A DNA stretch of 64,000 nt from NCBI GenBank assembly GCA_001442925.1, contig LDXX01000003.1, forward strand, positions 124,001 through 188,000, read 5' to 3'. Shown here piece after piece: positions 10,759 to 19,922 of the stretch. Position 1 is the first letter of the stretch, and each line of letters opens with the position of its first letter. The notes under the pieces are model-generated. The model was not told where the DNA came from. It made no database searches and was given only the letters and a program-made list of their open reading frames with translations. The translations under genes were made by a program, and so were the position numbers. The stretch comes from Candidatus Kryptonium thompsonii. GTDB taxonomy: Bacteria > Bacteroidota > Ignavibacteria > Kryptoniales > Kryptoniaceae.

Positions 10759-11613
10759 ATGCCAATGAGTTATAGATATTACAGGCCAAGTTTCTTTCGC
10801 GGTTTCAGGTTCTTCCCATCCGCGATAAAGTATTTCATTATTGTGAATGTTATTGTCTATCTTCTGCTTGTATTTTTTGGGTTGAACTTTAGAATTTCTG
10901 GCATTCCACTTTATCTTTATGTTTATAAATTTTTTGCCTTGAACCCAGTTGGAGATGGATTTCAATTTTGGCAACTGGTAACTTATATGTTCATCCACGA
11001 TCCGAAGGGAATTTTTCATATTCTTTTCAATATGTTGATGCTTTGGATGTTTGGGACTGAGATAGAAAATATGTGGGGAACGAAAAGATTTTTAGTTTAT
11101 TATTTCATAAGTGGGATTGGAGCTGGAATTACACATTTAATTTTTGCGCCACTTTTTGGTCAAATTGGTCCTGTGGTTGGGGCTTCAGGTGCAATTTACG
11201 GAGTTATGATTGCGTTCGCTGTTATGTTTCCCGATAGGCATATTTTTCTTTACTTTTTAATTCCTATTCCAGCGAGAATTTTTGTTGCTATCCTTGTGTT
11301 TTTTGATCTTGTGATGGGTGTTTTCGGAAGCGATGGGGTTGCACATTTTGCTCATCTTGGTGGGGCTGTTGTTGGATTTGTTTATATAAAACTGATGTAT
11401 GCTGGGTTCGATCTGTCTGATTTTATCTCAAAGATAAAATTTCCAAAGTTTAAAATGAAACGACAGAAGAGGAAATATCTTCTTGTTGATGATGAAATAG
11501 TGACACAGGAACAGATTGATGCTATCCTTGATAAGATAAGTCAATATGGATATGACAGTTTAACTGAGCGTGAGAAAAAAATTCTTTACGAGGCAAGTAA
11601 GAAATTGCGTTAA
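10759..11613 (+). CDS. Rhomboid family intramembrane serine protease
   Basis: 284 aa membrane protein with about six transmembrane helices, then a soluble ~75-residue tail. The catalytic serine lies in GASGAIYGVMIAF and the partner histidine in VAHFAHLGGAVVGF, as in active rhomboids. The motif FIHDPKGIFHILFNMLMLW in the second helix is also typical. It cleaves membrane proteins within the bilayer; the substrate is unknown. The tail (TQEQIDAILDKISQYG, then LTEREKKILYEASKKLR) is a short charged segment often found at the C-terminus of FCB rhomboids. ispG begins 24 bases downstream. Confidence 0.92.
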   Translation: MPMSYRYYRPSFFRGFRFFPSAIKYFIIVNVIVYLLLVFFGLNFRISGIPLYLYVYKFFALNPVGDGFQFWQLVTYMFIHDPKGIFHILFNMLMLWMFGTEIENMWGTKRFLVYYFISGIGAGITHLIFAPLFGQIGPVVGASGAIYGVMIAFAVMFPDRHIFLYFLIPIPARIFVAILVFFDLVMGVFGSDGVAHFAHLGGAVVGFVYIKLMYAGFDLSDFISKIKFPKFKMKRQKRKYLLVDDEIVTQEQIDAILDKISQYGYDSLTEREKKILYEASKKLR

Positions 11614-11637
11614 ATAAAAGAAAGTGGTGAAAACTTT

Positions 11638-12705
11638 ATGATAAATAGAAGAAAATCTCGCAAGGTTTATGTTGGAAATGTTCCCATTGGTGGTGACGCC
11701 CCGATTTCAGTTCAATCGATGACTAAAACGAAAACCGAAGATGTAAAAGGAACATTGAAGCAAATTTACCAGCTTGCAGAAGCTGGATGTGATATCGTTC
11801 GTGTTGCGGTTCCAGATAAAGAAGCAGCTGAGGCGCTTCCAGAAATTGTTAAAGGATCGCCAATTCCTGTTGTTGCGGATATTCATTTCAATCATATTTT
11901 TGCTTTGAAGGCGATTGAAGCAGGCGTTGCTAAAGTTAGGATAAATCCAGGGAATATTGGTTCAAAGGAGAGGATAAAGCAAGTTTTAAAAGCTGCTAAG
12001 GATAGGGGTATCCCGATAAGAATTGGTGTTAATTCGGGGTCACTTGAGAAGGATTTACTTGAGAAATATGGCTATCCAACTGCTGAAGCACTTTTTGAAA
12101 GTGCGATGCGTCATGTGGAAATATGTGAGGAATTTGGTTTTTCAGATATAGTGATATCAGTGAAGTCAACAGATGTGCGATTGATGATAGAGGCCTATAG
12201 ATTGATCGCGAGTAAAACAGATTATCCACTTCATCTTGGCGTAACAGAGGCGGGCCCATTTTTTAGTGGAACTATAAAATCTGCGGTTGGAATCGGAACT
12301 TTGCTAGCTGAGGGAATAGGGGATACGATAAGGGTTTCGTTGACCGATGATCCTGTCAAAGAAGTTGAAGTTGGGAGAGAAATCTTGCGTTCACTTGGAC
12401 TCGCATCAAGAAATGTTGAAATAATTGCCTGCCCAACATGTGGTAGACTTGAGGTTGATTTGTTTAAAATTGTAAATGAATTGCAGGATAAATTGAACAA
12501 AGTGAAAAAACCTGTTAAAGTGGCAATCCTTGGCTGTGTTGTAAACGGTCCTGGTGAAGCAAGTGAAGCTGATATTGGGGTTGCGTGTGGTAAGGGAGTT
12601 GGAATTTTATACCGAAATGGTGAGGTTGTGAGGAGAGTTAAAGAGGAAGAAATAGTTCAAGCTGTGATTGAAGAGGTGGAGAAATTTAATCCGAATGGTA
12701 GATAA
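11638..12705 (+). CDS. ispG: 4-Hydroxy-3-methylbut-2-enyl diphosphate synthase
   Basis: Iron-sulfur enzyme of the MEP isoprenoid pathway that reduces methylerythritol cyclodiphosphate to HMBPP. The 355 aa form is the short bacterial type without the extra domain seen in Chlamydia and plants. The TIM-barrel part has SVQSMTKTKTEDV and VADIHFNHIFAL. The cluster cysteines are in IIACPTCGRLEVD and LGCVVNGPGEASEADIG. The enzyme needs a low-potential electron donor, which fits with the ferredoxin-linked pyruvate oxidoreductase encoded next. Confidence 0.96.
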   Translation: MINRRKSRKVYVGNVPIGGDAPISVQSMTKTKTEDVKGTLKQIYQLAEAGCDIVRVAVPDKEAAEALPEIVKGSPIPVVADIHFNHIFALKAIEAGVAKVRINPGNIGSKERIKQVLKAAKDRGIPIRIGVNSGSLEKDLLEKYGYPTAEALFESAMRHVEICEEFGFSDIVISVKSTDVRLMIEAYRLIASKTDYPLHLGVTEAGPFFSGTIKSAVGIGTLLAEGIGDTIRVSLTDDPVKEVEVGREILRSLGLASRNVEIIACPTCGRLEVDLFKIVNELQDKLNKVKKPVKVAILGCVVNGPGEASEADIGVACGKGVGILYRNGEVVRRVKEEEIVQAVIEEVEKFNPNGR

Positions 12706-12771
12706 TTTGGAAATTTGCTTTTTAGATGTTTAATTTAATTTTTGTTAATCAAAAACTAATATTTGTCAAAA

Positions 12772-14739
12772 ATGAAAGAGGATAAATTTCCGTTTCCCGG
12801 GATACCGACGACATCTGATGGAGCTGGTGCAGTTGTATGGGTTGAGACGAATATAAGTCAAGGTGCCTGTGCTTATCCAATTACTTCTTCAACAACAATG
12901 GGTCAAGGCTTCCAAGCTGAGGTTGCGAATGGAAAAAGAAATCTCTGGGGTGAAAAACTTTTCTTTTTTGAGCCAGAATCAGAACATAGCTCTGCTTCCG
13001 TGTGTGAGGGATTTGCTGCAGCTGGTGGAAGGATCACCAACTTTACATCGGGTCAAGGGTTGATTTTGATGAAGGAGGTTCTCTATACCATAGCGGGCAA
13101 AAGATTGCCGGTTGTTTTTCACATTGGGGCAAGAGCTTTGACATCTCATTCTTTAAATGTTCATGCTGGACATGATGATGTTATGGGAGTTGCCGATTGC
13201 GGATGGGGGATAATTTTTGCAAGAAACGTTCAAGAGGTTGCGGATTTAACTTTAATAGCACATCGCGCCGCTGAAAATTCAATGACACCTTTTCTAATGG
13301 TTCAAGATGGTTTTCTAACAACGCATACAATTGAGAATGTTCTTTTACCGGAACCGGAACTTATGAAGCAATTTATTGATGATCCAAATAAGAAGCTGAA
13401 AAATTTGATGAACCCGTATTTTCCGCTTATGTCGGGAGTCGTTCAAAATCAAGATAGCTATATGAAAGGTAAAATTGCACAGCGATATTACTATGATAAA
13501 GTTCCTGGTGCAATTAAGGAGGCTATGGAAAAATATTATGAACTTACCGGCAGAAGATACGATTTTATAGATGCGTATAAGGTTGAAGATGCGGAATATG
13601 TTGTCGTTGGAATGGGGTCGTTTATGGAAACTGCAATGGCGACGGTTGATTATCTGAGAGAAGTTGAAGGTTTAAAAGTTGGAGCTTTGACTGTTACGGT
13701 TTTTGCTCCTTTCCCAAGCAAAGAGATTGTTGACGCGTTAAAGCATGTAAAAGCGTTCGCCGTTCTTGAGAGAATGGATAACCCGCTTGCGCAGTCAAAT
13801 CCACTGACAATGTCAATAAAAGCATCATTTGCAGATGCATTCGTTGGGTCCAAAGGTTATCCAAAAATAGATAGAATTCCGAAGATTTTCTCGGGTGTAG
13901 GAGGACTTGGCAGTAGAGATGTAAGACCCGGTGATTTTATCGCTATTTTCAAGAACATGATGAGAAATGATGGAAAAGAAAAAGAATTTTTTGTTGTAGG
14001 AATAAAACATGAACTTGCCCTTGAAAGGGAATATGATCCAGATGTTAGACCTAAAGGTGCTTTCTCAATGCGTGGTCATTCTGTTGGTGGATATGGTTCT
14101 GTTACAACGAATAAAATCATAGCTACTTTACTTGAGGACATATTTAAGCTTCAAGTGCAAGCATATCCGAAATATGGTTCGGAAAAGAAAGGATTACCGA
14201 CAACTTATTATTTAACCGCAGCGAAAGAAAAAATAAGAACGCATTGCGAGCTTACCCATGTTGAATTTGTCCCGATGAATGATGTCAATGCCTTTAATTT
14301 GGGCAATCCCCTTGCTGGTTTGAGCGAAGGTGGGATGATTTTTATTCAAAGTGATAAGGTGAATCCTGCTGATGTCTGGAATGAAATTCCGTCTTATGCG
14401 AAGAAAATCATAAAGGATAAAAAGATAAAAGTATATTTTTTAGACACTGTTAAGATTGCACGTGAGGTTGCTCCATCCCCAGACCTTGAACAAAGAATGC
14501 AAGGAATTGTTTTGCTTGGTATTTTTTTGAAGGTTACACCGTTTAGAGAAGAATATGGACTAAGTGAAGAAGAGTTATTTAAAGGTGTTGGAAAATCGAT
14601 TAGAAAATATTTCGGTAAACGAGGAGAAAAGGTAGTTCAAGCAAATCTTGAAGCAGTTAAACGTGGCTATTATGAGGTTATGGAAGTTCCACTGGATTTA
14701 ATAGAGGCTACGGAGGTTAAAGCTGAATTTGAATTTTAA
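12772..14739 (+). CDS. Pyruvate:ferredoxin oxidoreductase-type 2-oxoacid oxidoreductase, alpha-gamma subunit
   Basis: The 655 aa protein matches domains I-III of single-chain NifJ-type oxidoreductases. Domain I has ACAYPITSSTTMGQGFQAE and FTSGQGLILM, domain II VVVGMGSFMETAM, and the gamma-like domain III GHSVGGYGSVTTNKIIATL. With the next gene it would oxidise a 2-oxoacid, most likely pyruvate, to acyl-CoA and CO2 while reducing ferredoxin. The loop that reads DGFRTSHE in many NifJ proteins appears here as DGFLTTHT, so substrate preference is not certain. I chose the ATG at 12772; an in-frame TTG lies three codons upstream at 12763. No Shine-Dalgarno site is seen. The beta gene follows after 20 bases. 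Confidence 0.88.
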   Translation: MKEDKFPFPGIPTTSDGAGAVVWVETNISQGACAYPITSSTTMGQGFQAEVANGKRNLWGEKLFFFEPESEHSSASVCEGFAAAGGRITNFTSGQGLILMKEVLYTIAGKRLPVVFHIGARALTSHSLNVHAGHDDVMGVADCGWGIIFARNVQEVADLTLIAHRAAENSMTPFLMVQDGFLTTHTIENVLLPEPELMKQFIDDPNKKLKNLMNPYFPLMSGVVQNQDSYMKGKIAQRYYYDKVPGAIKEAMEKYYELTGRRYDFIDAYKVEDAEYVVVGMGSFMETAMATVDYLREVEGLKVGALTVTVFAPFPSKEIVDALKHVKAFAVLERMDNPLAQSNPLTMSIKASFADAFVGSKGYPKIDRIPKIFSGVGGLGSRDVRPGDFIAIFKNMMRNDGKEKEFFVVGIKHELALEREYDPDVRPKGAFSMRGHSVGGYGSVTTNKIIATLLEDIFKLQVQAYPKYGSEKKGLPTTYYLTAAKEKIRTHCELTHVEFVPMNDVNAFNLGNPLAGLSEGGMIFIQSDKVNPADVWNEIPSYAKKIIKDKKIKVYFLDTVKIAREVAPSPDLEQRMQGIVLLGIFLKVTPFREEYGLSEEELFKGVGKSIRKYFGKRGEKVVQANLEAVKRGYYEVMEVPLDLIEATEVKAEFEF

Positions 14740-14759
14740 ACAAATTGGAGCATGAAAAA

Positions 14760-16364
14760 ATGGAAGATAGAGAAAAATTCACTCAAGAAAATGGGAATCA
14801 ATCTTGGGAGGAAATTTACAAGGACATTATAGATATTGAATACTTTAACGAAGAAGTTGTTGGGGCTTATAACCGTGGGGTGGCTGAGGAAGAATTGCCG
14901 GCGGATATTTACACTGCTAGAAGTGTGATACCAGCTGGAACTGGTGCACTTAGGGATTTTAGTTATATTGCTCCGGAAATTCCACTTTTTAACTCTGATA
15001 ATTGTGTGGGTTGTATGGAATGTGTAACTGAATGTCCCGATACAGCTATACTTGGCAAGGTTGTTCCTGAGTCAAAATTGGAAGAGGAACTCAGTAAGAT
15101 TCAGGACCCAGTTAAAAGGGGACATTTTCGTAAGCAGTTTGCGAAGACCACGAAATACTATGATGTGCCGAAGAAGAAGGGAATTGAACCAGGTTTATTT
15201 ATGATCGCCGTTGATCCAACGAAGTGTAAAGGTTGCGCTGAATGTGTTGCTGCTTGTGGAGATCATAACGCTTTGCAGATGGTTAAAAAGACAAGTGAAA
15301 ATTTAAGAAGGTATAGGGAAGTTTTTGAATTTTATACAAAACTTCCAGAAACTCCGAAGGAATATATTCAGGATAAAGTCCTGGCTGATATGATGCTTGC
15401 TGGTAAATCTTTGCTTTATGTTGGTGGAGCTGGTTCTTGCATGGGTTGTGGTGAAGCCACTGCAATAAGAATGATGCTTGCAGCGACGGGTTTTGTCTAT
15501 GGACCTGAGAACATTGGAATTGTTGCAGCAACGGGATGTAATACGGTTTATTCATCGACCTATCCGTACAATCCATTTAGAGTGCCATGGATAAATTCTT
15601 TGTTTGAAAATGCTCCAGCTGTAGCAATTGGAATCAGGGCAAGGTGGGATCAAATGGGGTGGCAGCATAAAAGATTGTGGGTTATAGGTGGCGATGGTGC
15701 AATGTATGATATTGGTTTTCAGTCTCTTTCAAGAATGCTTGCTTCTGGTATGGATATAAAGGTTCTTGTCCTTGATACACAAGTTTATTCAAACACTGGA
15801 GGTCAATCATCAACTTCAAGCTATTTGGGGCAGGATACAAAACTTTCTGCTCACGGTAAAGAAATCAAGGGCAAGTCAGAAAGAAGAAAGGAACTTGCTC
15901 AGATTGTAATGATGCATCCCGATGTTTTTGTCGCTCAAACTACAGCGGCACATATTAACCATTTCTATCGCTCGATTCTTTCAGCAAATGAATTCCCAGG
16001 TCCTGCTGTTGTCATAGTCTATACAACATGCCAACCCGAGCATGGTGTCGGTGATGATATGGCTATGCATCAAGCAAAGCTTGCTGTTGAATCAAGAGCA
16101 TTTCCGCTTTTAATCTATGATCCGAGAAAAGGGGAAACAATTAGAGAAAGATTAAGTTTGCAGGGTAATCCTGCCGTCAAGGACGATTGGTATGTACACC
16201 CAAAGACGGGAGAGGTTATTGATTTTATTTACTTCGCAAGGACTGAAGGTAGGTTTGCGAAACATTTTGATAAGGATGGAAATCCCGATGAAGTATTATT
16301 GCAGGCTCAAGAAGATAGATTAAAAAATTGGCGATTGCTTCAAGAGCTTGCGGGATTGAGGTAA
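14760..16364 (+). CDS. Pyruvate:ferredoxin oxidoreductase-type 2-oxoacid oxidoreductase, delta-beta subunit
   Basis: Carries the two-cluster ferredoxin domain and the thiamine-diphosphate domain of the complex. Two [4Fe-4S] motifs are seen, CVGCMECVTECP and CKGCAECVAACG. The proximal-cluster cysteines are in GSCMGCGE, ATGCNTVY and TTCQPEHGVGDD, as in NifJ. The TPP/Mg2+ site is GDGAMYDIGFQSL with VYSNTGGQSSTSS. The ATG at 14760 has GGAG 9 bases upstream, so I prefer it to the in-frame TTG at 14745. The NifJ chain is thus split between domain III and the ferredoxin domain into two genes. Confidence 0.9.
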   Translation: MEDREKFTQENGNQSWEEIYKDIIDIEYFNEEVVGAYNRGVAEEELPADIYTARSVIPAGTGALRDFSYIAPEIPLFNSDNCVGCMECVTECPDTAILGKVVPESKLEEELSKIQDPVKRGHFRKQFAKTTKYYDVPKKKGIEPGLFMIAVDPTKCKGCAECVAACGDHNALQMVKKTSENLRRYREVFEFYTKLPETPKEYIQDKVLADMMLAGKSLLYVGGAGSCMGCGEATAIRMMLAATGFVYGPENIGIVAATGCNTVYSSTYPYNPFRVPWINSLFENAPAVAIGIRARWDQMGWQHKRLWVIGGDGAMYDIGFQSLSRMLASGMDIKVLVLDTQVYSNTGGQSSTSSYLGQDTKLSAHGKEIKGKSERRKELAQIVMMHPDVFVAQTTAAHINHFYRSILSANEFPGPAVVIVYTTCQPEHGVGDDMAMHQAKLAVESRAFPLLIYDPRKGETIRERLSLQGNPAVKDDWYVHPKTGEVIDFIYFARTEGRFAKHFDKDGNPDEVLLQAQEDRLKNWRLLQELAGLR

Positions 16365-16392
16365 GCGAAAAAGCTGGATATCGCAAGACAAT

Positions 16393-16421
16393 TTGATTTT
16401 TTGAGATATTAGAGTTATTTT
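16393..16421 (+). promoter_or_regulatory. Possible sigma-70-type promoter before the GAF/GGDEF gene
   Basis: TTGATT (16393-16398) and TATTTT (16416-16421) are 17 bases apart, about 35 bases before the ATG at 16456. The -10 box matches TATAAT in only four of six places, so this is a weak call in AT-rich sequence. Confidence 0.3.
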
Positions 16422-16455
16422 TTAGTAAAATTTTGCATATATGAGTTGATTAGAA

Positions 16456-18183
16456 ATGAACACGGTGGGAGACAACTCGGCGAAGGTTGTAGGTCTGTTT
16501 GTCTTTATGTTGATCCTTGTGCTTCTAATTGTAGCAATTGATAATAAGACAGTTAGATTATTAACTAGCATTGTTTTGGTAATTTCTTTAGTATTTACAG
16601 TTGCATTTATGATCTTAACCAAGAAGAAAAATATTTTAGATAAAATTCCTACTTACGAGGAAAGACGAACCATTTACACTATGGATGAAGGTTTTGTAAT
16701 TAAAAAAGCAGAACAGGGTCAAACAAGCTCAGGTGAAAAGTTAAACCCAAGAGAAGAGTTTAAAGAGCTTCTTAAAAAGATTCTTCTTCTCATTAAGAAA
16801 AATATCGTTGCTGATTCTGTTGCTTTTTACTGGGCTAATGAAGATAAAAAGCAAATGGTCTTTGAAGAAGGTATAACTGACTTAAGATTTAACTTTGTTC
16901 GTAGGTACAATTGGGATGATGATGCTTTAACTACAGTCGCTAGAACTGGAGTTCCAAAGGTAATTGGAGATATAAACTCTTCAGGGAGTGGAGATGTTAT
17001 AAAGTATCAAAGCCCAAGGGTAGAGAGTAAGTCTTTGCTTGTTTTTCCTGTTTTCTATAGAAATAAAACTGTTGGTGTTATTTTGCTTGATTCACATCAG
17101 GCTCAAACATTTAGCGATGATGATGTTAAAAATGTCGAGCTTTTCTCTGAATTGATCTCAGACCTTATAGGAAATTATATTACTAAATTTGACCTTTATC
17201 ATAAGGCGAAAATCCTTGAGGTTATCAGCGGAATTGAGAAGTTTGATTTAGGTGATTTACTTGAGAGGATTCAAAATTTTGCGATAAAAGTTCTTGACTG
17301 TTCAGCGGTTGCAATTGTTTTATTTGAGGAAGGGAAATGGGTTGTGGCACATGGCTATTCAAAACTTGGGAAATATGTTGAGGCTGGAACCGAAGTCAAA
17401 ATTGAGGGAACTCTTGTTGGTGAGGTTATAGTAAGCGGAATTCCTAAAGTGATTCCATCAACAAGAACCCAAGGCAAAGTTTATAGATTCACCGAGAATG
17501 AAAAGATCAATCTTGAGTCTTCGATTGCTGTTATCCCAATAAGATACGGGCAGAAGTGCTACGGTGCAATGCTCTTTGAACATCCAAAGTTATATTTTTT
17601 TTCTTCCCATAGTGAAATAAAAAAGCTTGAAACCCTTGCAAATCTTGTTGGTATGTTGCTTGAAAATGAGAACTTAAACGAGGTGATAGAAAGTTATTTT
17701 ATTTATGACGAGGAAACTCTTTTAATGAAGAAAAATTATTTTTACTCCAGATTGAATACCGAGATCAGCAGGAAAGCAAAACATGGCGGAGAACTTACCC
17801 TTGTTTTAATAAGTGTTGACAATGTTGATTACATAAAATCAACTTATGGCGATGAATCAGTTAAGGTAATTCAACCGCGCATCGCGGAGATAGTTCGAAG
17901 TAATTTGAATAGCTATGATCTTGCTGGCAAACTTGATGATGATTTAATTGGTGTTGCTCTTGTTGAGACGGGACCGAATGATGCTTATATATGGGCGGAG
18001 AAATTAAGGAGAATTATATCAAATCAAGAGATAAAATTTGAGGATAAGAGTTTTAGTGTGACGGTTACGATTGGAGTTTCAGCCTGGGATGGTGAAAGAA
18101 GCGCTGATAATTTTGTTGAAAAAGTTAAAAGAAACTTTTTAAAAGTGCTTCAAAATAGTGAAAATGTTGTCAAGGTTTTTTAA
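16456..18183 (+). CDS. Membrane-anchored GAF protein with degenerate GGDEF domain
   Basis: 575 aa protein. Two N-terminal transmembrane helices (about residues 9-27 and 33-53) precede two GAF-type sensor domains (about 90-240 and 255-410) and a C-terminal nucleotide-cyclase fold (about 430-575). The GGDEF signature position near residue 490 reads KLDDDLIGVAL in place of RYGGDEFAVLL. The two glycines and the catalytic glutamate are absent, so diguanylate cyclase activity is unlikely; it may bind nucleotide or act as a partner. The fold is still recognisable from LTLVLISVDNVDYIKSTYG and VTVTIGVSAW. It precedes the zinc-ribbon and microcompartment genes on the same strand. Confidence 0.8.
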   Translation: MNTVGDNSAKVVGLFVFMLILVLLIVAIDNKTVRLLTSIVLVISLVFTVAFMILTKKKNILDKIPTYEERRTIYTMDEGFVIKKAEQGQTSSGEKLNPREEFKELLKKILLLIKKNIVADSVAFYWANEDKKQMVFEEGITDLRFNFVRRYNWDDDALTTVARTGVPKVIGDINSSGSGDVIKYQSPRVESKSLLVFPVFYRNKTVGVILLDSHQAQTFSDDDVKNVELFSELISDLIGNYITKFDLYHKAKILEVISGIEKFDLGDLLERIQNFAIKVLDCSAVAIVLFEEGKWVVAHGYSKLGKYVEAGTEVKIEGTLVGEVIVSGIPKVIPSTRTQGKVYRFTENEKINLESSIAVIPIRYGQKCYGAMLFEHPKLYFFSSHSEIKKLETLANLVGMLLENENLNEVIESYFIYDEETLLMKKNYFYSRLNTEISRKAKHGGELTLVLISVDNVDYIKSTYGDESVKVIQPRIAEIVRSNLNSYDLAGKLDDDLIGVALVETGPNDAYIWAEKLRRIISNQEIKFEDKSFSVTVTIGVSAWDGERSADNFVEKVKRNFLKVLQNSENVVKVF

Positions 18184-18204
18184 AAATAAAAATCGTGATG
18201 TGGA

Positions 18205-18408
18205 ATGGCTAAAAAAGTAGCTTCATTTGCTGACAAGGTTGCAAAAGATGCGAAGAAGGTAATAGCAACCTGTCCTCAATGCGGTGCTCCTATTCAAGTT
18301 GCACAGCTTGTTGTTTCAAAGAAAAGCGAAGAAACAGGAAGTTGGCGGTATAGTAAAAAGTCTGTGAAAATTTGTAAATGCAATGAGAAGGAAATATATG
18401 CAATGTAG
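18205..18408 (+). CDS. Small zinc-ribbon protein
   Basis: 67 aa basic protein. A CPQCGAP knuckle and a later CKC pair (KICKCNEKE) could hold one zinc ion, as in short zinc ribbons. The N-terminal ~20 residues (FADKVAKDAKKVIA) look helical. I do not recognise a named family. It lies 21 bases after the GAF/GGDEF gene and 62 bases before the first EutN/CcmL gene, so it may be cotranscribed with them. A role in RNA or protein binding is possible but not shown. Confidence 0.6.
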   Translation: MAKKVASFADKVAKDAKKVIATCPQCGAPIQVAQLVVSKKSEETGSWRYSKKSVKICKCNEKEIYAM

Positions 18409-18470
18409 TTGGAACATTTTTGAGAAAATTTAAGTTATTTTATCTTTGAATAATAAAGGTTAAATGTCGG

Positions 18471-18743
18471 ATGATACTAGGAAAAGTCGTGGGAACGGTT
18501 TGGGCAACGAGAAAAGACGAAAGTTTGACAGGGTTAAAGTTTCAAATTGTTAAACATGTTGATCTTGAATATAATTTGAAAGATAACTTTTTGATAGCAG
18601 TTGATAGTGTTGGTGCTGGAGTAGGCGAGATTGTTCTCGTTGCCACTGGTAGTTCAGCACGGCTTACAGCCGTGACAAAAAATAAGCCAGTTGATGCTGT
18701 GATAATGGCGATTGTTGATAAGTTAGATGTCGTTTCAGATTAA
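18471..18743 (+). CDS. EutN/CcmL-type microcompartment vertex protein (BMC-P), copy 1
   Basis: 90 aa protein of the EutN/CcmL family, which forms pentamers that cap the vertices of bacterial microcompartments. Features are the N-terminal MILGKVVGTVWATRKDESL strand, the LKFQIVKHVD segment, and the diagnostic AVDSVGAGVGEIVLVATGSS followed by PVDAVIMAIVDKLDV. Length is normal for the family. The ATG at 18471 is used; an ATG at 18464 is out of frame. A second copy follows after 18 bases. No shell hexamer gene is found nearby, so this is a satellite pair. Confidence 0.93.
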   Translation: MILGKVVGTVWATRKDESLTGLKFQIVKHVDLEYNLKDNFLIAVDSVGAGVGEIVLVATGSSARLTAVTKNKPVDAVIMAIVDKLDVVSD

Positions 18744-18761
18744 AACTAAAGGATTGCGGGT

Positions 18762-19031
18762 GTGTTTATAGCCAAAGTGATTGGAACTGTGTGGGCAACG
18801 GTTAAAGACCAAAATTTGCGGGGATATAAGTTGCAGATAATTCAACCGTTAACTTCAAAGGGAGATAAGTTTGGTAGTCCGATTATAGCTGCCGACACGA
18901 TTGGTGCAGGTCCTGGAGAGGTGGTTATGTATATAACTGCTCGCGAGGCTGTGATACCTCTTGATGTTAAAGAAGCACCTGTTGATGCCTCAATTGTTGG
19001 AATAATTGAAAAAATTGATATCGGTTTATAA
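18762..19031 (+). CDS. EutN/CcmL-type microcompartment vertex protein (BMC-P), copy 2
   Basis: 89 aa EutN/CcmL homologue that shares the frame of copy 1: FIAKVIGTVWATVKDQNL at the start, YKLQIIQPL, then AADTIGAGPGEVVMYITA and PVDASIVGIIEKIDI. The two genes look like an old tandem duplication, with different loop residues that could suit different vertices or shells. The start is GTG, with AAAGGA 8 bases upstream; no in-frame ATG fits. The rpoD gene follows after 29 bases. Confidence 0.92.
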   Translation: MFIAKVIGTVWATVKDQNLRGYKLQIIQPLTSKGDKFGSPIIAADTIGAGPGEVVMYITAREAVIPLDVKEAPVDASIVGIIEKIDIGL

Positions 19032-19060
19032 AAACAAAATTTAAATAGCAAGTCAGAGGT

Positions 19061-19918
19061 ATGGTGAGAATTACGAAAACAATCACTAATCGGGAAAGCA
19101 TTTCTATTGACAAGTATCTCCAGGAAATTGGGAAATACGAACTGCTTACACCAGAGGAAGAGATTGAGCTTGCTCGTAGGGCAAAGCAGGGTGATGAAAA
19201 GGCCCTGGAGAGATTAATCCAGGCAAATCTTCGTTTCGTCGTTAGTGTTGCAAAACAATACCAAAATCAAGGTCTCCCGCTCGGAGACCTTATAAACGAG
19301 GGTAATCTTGGCTTAATAAAAGCTGCGAAAAGATTTGATGAGACGAGAGGATTCAAGTTCATATCTTACGCCGTTTGGTGGATAAGGCAATCAATTCTTC
19401 AAGCGCTTGCAGAGCAGTCAAGAATAGTTCGCTTGCCGTTGAATAGGGTTGGAGCTTTGAACAAAATCGGCAAGAAGCTAAGCCAGCTTGAGCAAGAATT
19501 TGAGCGTGAACCGAGCACTAATGAACTTGCAGAGGAGCTCGATATGAGTGTTTATGAAGTTGCTGATACTTTGAAGATTTCAGGAAAGCATATTTCAATG
19601 GATGCACCTTTTGTTCAGGGTGAGGACAATAAACTTCTTGATATCATGCCAAATGAAAATGACCCGATGCCTGATCATAGGCTTATGTATGAATCTTTGA
19701 AAAAGGATATTGAGGAGGCACTTAACACGCTTGACCCACGGGAAAGAGAGGTGGTTAAACTTTATTTTGGAATAGGGTATGATCATCCTCTCACACTTGA
19801 AGAAATTGGGGAAAAATTTAAGCTTACTCGTGAGAGAGTAAGGCAGATCAAAGAGAAGGCTATCCGAAAACTTAGACATCACTCCAGAAGCAAAGCACTC
19901 AGAGCTTACCTTGGATAA
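19061..19918 (+). CDS. rpoD: Housekeeping RNA polymerase sigma factor (RpoD/SigA type)
   Basis: 285 aa sigma-70 factor of the short form found in FCB bacteria, with region 1.2 followed directly by region 2 and no long region 1.1. Region 2 contains [36 protein letters not shown] and [10 protein letters not shown], the -10 recognition helix. Region 3 is followed by region 4 with [20 protein letters not shown], the -35 recognition helix. It is the probable main sigma factor. The ATG has an AGAGGT site. An intrinsic terminator follows the stop directly. Confidence 0.95.
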   Translation: MVRITKTITNRESISIDKYLQEIGKYELLTPEEEIELARRAKQGDEKALERLIQANLRFVVSVAKQYQNQGLPLGDLINEGNLGLIKAAKRFDETRGFKFISYAVWWIRQSILQALAEQSRIVRLPLNRVGALNKIGKKLSQLEQEFEREPSTNELAEELDMSVYEVADTLKISGKHISMDAPFVQGEDNKLLDIMPNENDPMPDHRLMYESLKKDIEEALNTLDPREREVVKLYFGIGYDHPLTLEEIGEKFKLTRERVRQIKEKAIRKLRHHSRSKALRAYLG

Positions 19919-19922
19919 TTTG

